Below, piece after piece: positions 4,775 to 7,285 of a stretch of DNA of 7,285 bases. The notes under the pieces were generated by a model. That model saw nothing but the letters and a program-made list of their open reading frames with translations, was not told the origin of the DNA and made no database searches. Numbering within the stretch: position 1 is the first letter of the stretch; each line of letters starts with the position of its first letter. Origin of the DNA: JAQVUB01 sp033809415 (GTDB taxonomy: Bacteria > Verrucomicrobiota > Lentisphaeria > Oligosphaerales > Oligosphaeraceae); NCBI GenBank assembly GCA_033809415.1, contig JAPXLT010000246.1, forward strand, positions 1 to 7,285. The letters run 5' to 3'. Position numbers and translations under genes: made by a program.

Positions 4775-6160
4775 ATGATCAAGCAGAAGCATCAGCAGTT
4801 ATTTGATATTTTGGCGGAGGAATTGCGCCGCGGTGTCTGGGCGAAGGGTACCAAGCTTCCGAATTTAAAGGAGTTGTCCGCCCGTTACAATGTCAGCATC
4901 AATGTGGCGTCCAAGGCCGTCGAGCTGCTGAAGGAGAAGAAGCTGGTCACGGTGAAGGTCGGGGACGGGATTTATTCATGCACTTCCGGCCAGGATGCTT
5001 TTCTCGAGTTCAAGTATTCCGGACGGCGGCTTTTCGGCCAATATCGCGGCGCCAAGGTTTTGCGGGTATTGCTCGAGGACAGCGCCGCCTGGCAGCGGGA
5101 GTTCTGGAATCCGTTCTTCGAGAAAGTAACCCGGGCTTTTCCCGATATCGAGTTGAAAATCAGTTATAATCTGGCGGAGGTCGCTTCCGGTTCGGATGCT
5201 TTTGATATCGCTTTTGGCTCTTCGGAGTTTCTGCGGCGTTCCGGCTTCGAGCAACAGAACTGCCTGTCGTATGCGCAGTTGCGTGAATTCTATCCGCAGT
5301 TGTATGGCGACCTGCTGCTGACGCCGGACAGGCTGCGCCCGCCAGCTTCTGCGCATTTGTTTCCCTATGGGGTGTTGAGTTTTGAATTGCTCAGCCATCA
5401 GGAATTGCCAAAACCGCAATCTTCTGAGAACGTTCTGGATTATCTCGAACGCCTTGCTCGCAAGGCGACATCTCCGCTTGGCTACAGCATTTTGAATTCC
5501 AGCACGCTTTTATTGAATAGCGGCTTGCAGTTTGCTGATCCGGAAAAGCTGTCCTTTCAAATGCCGGATGAAGCATTTTTGCTCGAGCAGTTTGCCCGTT
5601 GCCGCCGTTTGTATCAGGCAGGGCATCTGGTCTGGCTGCATGGCCGTTTTGCCAACTATGATGAAATCTATGCATTGAAGGCCGATCAGCCAATCAAGAT
5701 CGTCGAACATCTGTATAATCGCAGTGATGCTGCCAGTCGTAAGCGGATGCGGGCTGCCGGAATTCGTTTTTTGCCTTATCCAAATGGTGAAAAAATGCTG
5801 CTGTTCTCGGTGGTGGCGGCGATTCGGCGCAGCTGCCCATTTCCTGAGGAATGCCTGCGCCTGCTGAAAAAACTTCTCGAACCAGATACGCAGCAGCAGA
5901 TGGCCCAGCATTTTGTCGCACAGCCAATCCATCCGGAAGCATTGCCCTCTGACAGTGAGCTGCAAGCTCGGTGTCGGCAGAACAAAGTGCAATTGTCCTT
6001 TCAGCCGGAAAGCATCATGAATTATTTCGTCGGCTGGGAATTCTGGTATTATCTCAACGGAATCCGTCAGCAGGAAGTCGCCAGCCTGATCAAGGCAAAA
6101 GCAAAATATTACCTGCAAACCAGGCAGCCGCAAGGAGCAGAACAAGCCGCAGAAAAGTGA
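4775..6160 (+). CDS. GntR-family transcriptional regulator with solute-binding-protein-like effector domain
   Basis: A 461-aa predicted cytoplasmic DNA-binding regulator. Residues 1-68 form a GntR winged helix: QLFDILAEELRRGVW, KLPNLKELSARYNVS, NVASKAVELLKEKKL, then a wing ending VKVGDGIYS. The typical LPSERELA is varied to LPNLKELS. Residues from about 94 onward (VLRVLLEDSAAWQREFWNPF, FEKVTRAFPDIELKISYN, then AFDIAFGSS at 142-150) resemble family-1 extracellular solute-binding proteins. A later LRLLKKLLEPDTQQQMAQHF resembles the C-terminal helix of that fold. There is no signal peptide, so the domain probably senses a ligand (perhaps a carbohydrate) inside the cell. The start ATG has GGAG (4765-4768) 6 bp upstream. 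The effector assignment is by pattern only, and the ligand and targets are unknown. Confidence 0.82.
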   Translation: MIKQKHQQLFDILAEELRRGVWAKGTKLPNLKELSARYNVSINVASKAVELLKEKKLVTVKVGDGIYSCTSGQDAFLEFKYSGRRLFGQYRGAKVLRVLLEDSAAWQREFWNPFFEKVTRAFPDIELKISYNLAEVASGSDAFDIAFGSSEFLRRSGFEQQNCLSYAQLREFYPQLYGDLLLTPDRLRPPASAHLFPYGVLSFELLSHQELPKPQSSENVLDYLERLARKATSPLGYSILNSSTLLLNSGLQFADPEKLSFQMPDEAFLLEQFARCRRLYQAGHLVWLHGRFANYDEIYALKADQPIKIVEHLYNRSDAASRKRMRAAGIRFLPYPNGEKMLLFSVVAAIRRSCPFPEECLRLLKKLLEPDTQQQMAQHFVAQPIHPEALPSDSELQARCRQNKVQLSFQPESIMNYFVGWEFWYYLNGIRQQEVASLIKAKAKYYLQTRQPQGAEQAAEK

Positions 6161-6180
6161 ACCTGAGTAAGCGAGGAATT

Positions 6181-6258
6181 TTTTTTGAACAACGAAATGC
6201 CCGAAAGAACACGAAATTTTTTTCGTGGCCATTCGTGTCTTTCGTTGTAAAAAAAACA
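6181..6258 (+). repeat. Compact inverted repeat: CACGAA and TTCGTG blocks back to back
   Basis: Left arm ACAACGAAA...CACGAAA (6189-6217) and right arm TTTCGTG...TTTCGTTGT (about 6221-6248) are imperfect reverse complements separated by a few T. A T-run on the outer left (from 6179) and an A-run on the outer right (6249-6256) extend the symmetry. This looks like the two ends of the 2462-2879 type of element with no cargo between them. In RNA it would fold into a long imperfect hairpin soon after the regulator's stop codon and might act as a terminator. Confidence 0.82.
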
Positions 6259-6310
6259 GTCACCCAGTTACTGACGCATTACTAAGGTTTTTTCGCAAAA
6301 ATTCAAATAG

Positions 6311-6328
6311 TCAAATAATAATGCTTGA
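6311..6328 (+). promoter_or_regulatory. Shared promoter-upstream box (copy 2)
   Basis: TCAAATAATAATGCTTGA matches 4700-4717 at 16 of 18 positions and likewise runs into the -35 hexamer. It is preceded by another TTCAAATAG (6302-6310), giving a partial tandem repeat of TCAAATA here. A common regulator for the two promoters is the simplest reading. Confidence 0.5.
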
Positions 6329-6352
6329 CAAATAAATATTAACTGTTATAAT
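6325..6352 (+). promoter_or_regulatory. Consensus sigma70 promoter of the pseudopilin-like gene
   Basis: Perfect -35 TTGACA (6325-6330) and -10 TATAAT (6347-6352) hexamers are separated by 16 bp in A/T-rich sequence. Transcription should start near 6359, giving a leader of about 60 nt before the ATG at 6421. Such a promoter suggests strong expression unless repressed. Confidence 0.85.
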
Positions 6353-6420
6353 TAGGATTGACCGTTCACGTGTTTGTGATGATGATGCGATATTCCAGTA
6401 ATGTGCAAGGAGGTGTTCTG

Positions 6421-7125
6421 ATGGCATTCCGCAAGTTCTTTACTTTGATCGAGTTGCTGGTCGTTATCGCGATCATCGCGATTTTGGCTTCGATGCTGTT
6501 GCCTGCGCTGAGCAAGGCCCGCGCCAAGGCGAAGTCCATGTCATGCACCGGCAAATTAAAAAACCTTAGCTTTGCGTTGACGTTTTATTTCGATGATTAT
6601 GATGGGCGTATTTTTCCCGCGTCCACTACTGCCAGCGGAGTGCAGATCAACAATCTGTCCACTTGGGGGTACATGCCGCCGATTTTTTCGGTCAACAAGC
6701 CGGGTCAACGTGCGCTTTACTGCTGCGACCTTTATCCAGTTACGGATAATAACATGACATTTTCCTACACGGTTCCCTTTAATGCATTGATTGATTGGGA
6801 CTATAAGCAGCTCAACGGGACAACCCCCAACCCCAAGAATTGTCATATTGTCAGTAAGATCAGTCGTCCTGTCGAGCGTATTTTACTTTGTGAAACCACC
6901 ATGGCAACCACGACCGCCCATAACGCCAAGACATGCTTTTATCTTCACAACAATGGCTTGCTTACGACTGACAACAAGAATCCCGGCGGGCAAGGATCGG
7001 GGAATTACCTTTGGCTCGATGGGCACGTCCAGACCCAGGATTGGCGGTTCTGGCAGGCTAAGGTTACGAGCGCCTCATACTGGAAATACTGGTATTGGTC
7101 CGAACAGCCGAAAGCCCTTCAATAG
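6421..7125 (+). CDS. Type IV pilin-like / pseudopilin protein with prepilin N-terminus and DGHV C-terminal motif
   Basis: A 234-aa protein with a class III prepilin N-terminus: a short basic leader (MAFRKF), then FTLIELLVVIAIIAILASML, a hydrophobic helix that anchors such proteins in the inner membrane before assembly. E11 equals the conserved Glu+5. The residue before the presumed cleavage site is F6, not the usual Gly. Next comes KARAKAKSMSCTGKLKNL and a DDYDG motif, common in the pseudopilin-like proteins abundant in Lentisphaerota and Planctomycetota. The C-terminus has LWLDGHV (D200, G201), as in the H-X9-DG domain, but the nearest preceding candidate His (H176) is 23 residues away. The start is set by AAGGAGG (6407-6413), 7 bp upstream. 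An upstream TTG at 6358 overlaps the predicted transcription start and is rejected. Substrate or surface role is unknown. Confidence 0.88.
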   Translation: MAFRKFFTLIELLVVIAIIAILASMLLPALSKARAKAKSMSCTGKLKNLSFALTFYFDDYDGRIFPASTTASGVQINNLSTWGYMPPIFSVNKPGQRALYCCDLYPVTDNNMTFSYTVPFNALIDWDYKQLNGTTPNPKNCHIVSKISRPVERILLCETTMATTTAHNAKTCFYLHNNGLLTTDNKNPGGQGSGNYLWLDGHVQTQDWRFWQAKVTSASYWKYWYWSEQPKALQ

Positions 7126-7142
7126 ACCGCGTCCAAAAAGGA

Positions 7143-7195
7143 TTTTTTAACCACGAACCACACGAAAAGACTTGGCGTGGGCTGCCGCCCACAAC
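7143..7195 (+). repeat. CACGAA terminal block with GTGGGC hairpin (left end, copy B)
   Basis: TTTTTTAACCACGAA begins at 7143 and the block continues through the hairpin GTGGGC-TGCC-GCCCAC (7179-7194). From 7148 to 7195 it matches 2462-2509 at 45 of 48 positions. Two of the three changes fall in the hairpin loop, leaving the stem intact. It sits 18 bp after the pseudopilin stop. Any matching right end would lie beyond the window. Confidence 0.9.
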
Positions 7196-7200
7196 CCACA

Positions 7201-7256
7201 CGGACGGGACACGGACGGGACACGGACGGGACACGGACGACAGATCGGACGGATCG
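7201..7256 (+). repeat. CGGACGGGACA 11-bp tandem array and GGATC-type tail
   Basis: Three exact copies of the 11-bp unit CGGACGGGACA (7201-7211, 7212-7222, 7223-7233) and a partial fourth are followed by GACAGATCGGACGGATCG, which resembles the short repeats at 2618-2665. It occupies the cargo position just inside the CACGAA/hairpin block. Nothing recognisable follows to the window end at 7285. Confidence 0.88.
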
Positions 7257-7285
7257 CCATGTGCCAAGGTCGGCTTTACTTTTTC

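Noticed and set aside
5510..6232. 240-codon reverse-strand open frame opposite the GntR regulator
   Set aside because: It starts within the intergenic repeat (KKISCSFGHFVVQKKF) and is antisense to the regulator; no family features.
6358..6420. TTG start adding 21 residues to the pseudopilin
   Set aside because: It overlaps the predicted transcription start and would put a long leader before the prepilin signal; ATG 6421 has AAGGAGG 7 bp upstream.
7126..7146. Terminator from AAAAAGGATTTTTT after the pseudopilin
   Set aside because: The stem would be only A-T pairs with a 3-nt loop, too weak to call; the T-run is shared with the outer edge of the repeat block.

Overview
The window reads as chromosomal sequence from a Gram-negative bacterium of the PVC group, most likely a Lentisphaerota (Victivallis-like) lineage. 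This is inference from three things: a short pseudopilin-like protein of the type these genomes carry in large numbers, a GntR regulator with a solute-binding-like effector domain next to it, and intergenic spaces packed with short repeats. No rRNA, tRNA, CRISPR array, transposase or phage gene was seen. All six supported genes lie on the + strand.

Layout. Positions 1-152 hold a G-rich 7-bp tandem array and a short GTCCAC block. Then come folD (153-1037, one-carbon metabolism), an RsmB/NOP-type RNA cytosine methyltransferase (1088-2464), and a 427-bp repeat-filled gap (2465-2891). Next are a YigZ/IMPACT-family protein (2892-3512) and a GHMP kinase resembling glucuronokinase (3509-4519), which share a 4-bp ATGA overlap and are probably translationally coupled. 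A second repeat-filled gap (4520-4774) ends in a sigma70-like promoter for a GntR-family regulator (4775-6160). A third gap (6161-6420) carries a compact inverted repeat and a consensus promoter (TTGACA-N16-TATAAT) for a pseudopilin-like protein (6421-7125). The window ends in another repeat block.

How the genes fit together. The first four are housekeeping or metabolic: folate cofactor interconversion, RNA modification, a conserved protein of uncertain role, and a small-molecule kinase. The last two look like a separate accessory unit. The regulator and the pseudopilin each have their own promoter, and the two promoters share an 18-nt block (16 of 18 identical), which suggests common control, possibly by the regulator itself.

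The most unusual content is between the genes. Most gaps are built from the same parts: terminal blocks with outer edge TTTTTTAACCACGAA followed by further CACGAA motifs at 9-10-bp spacing, facing each other as inverted repeats, with variable cargo between them (a GTGGGC/GCCCAC hairpin, a TAGGGTTG block, GTCCAT, GGATC, G-rich and CGGACGGGACA arrays). In places these elements run up to, or supply, the stop and start codons of the genes they separate. This modular repeat family is the best candidate here for something not well described.
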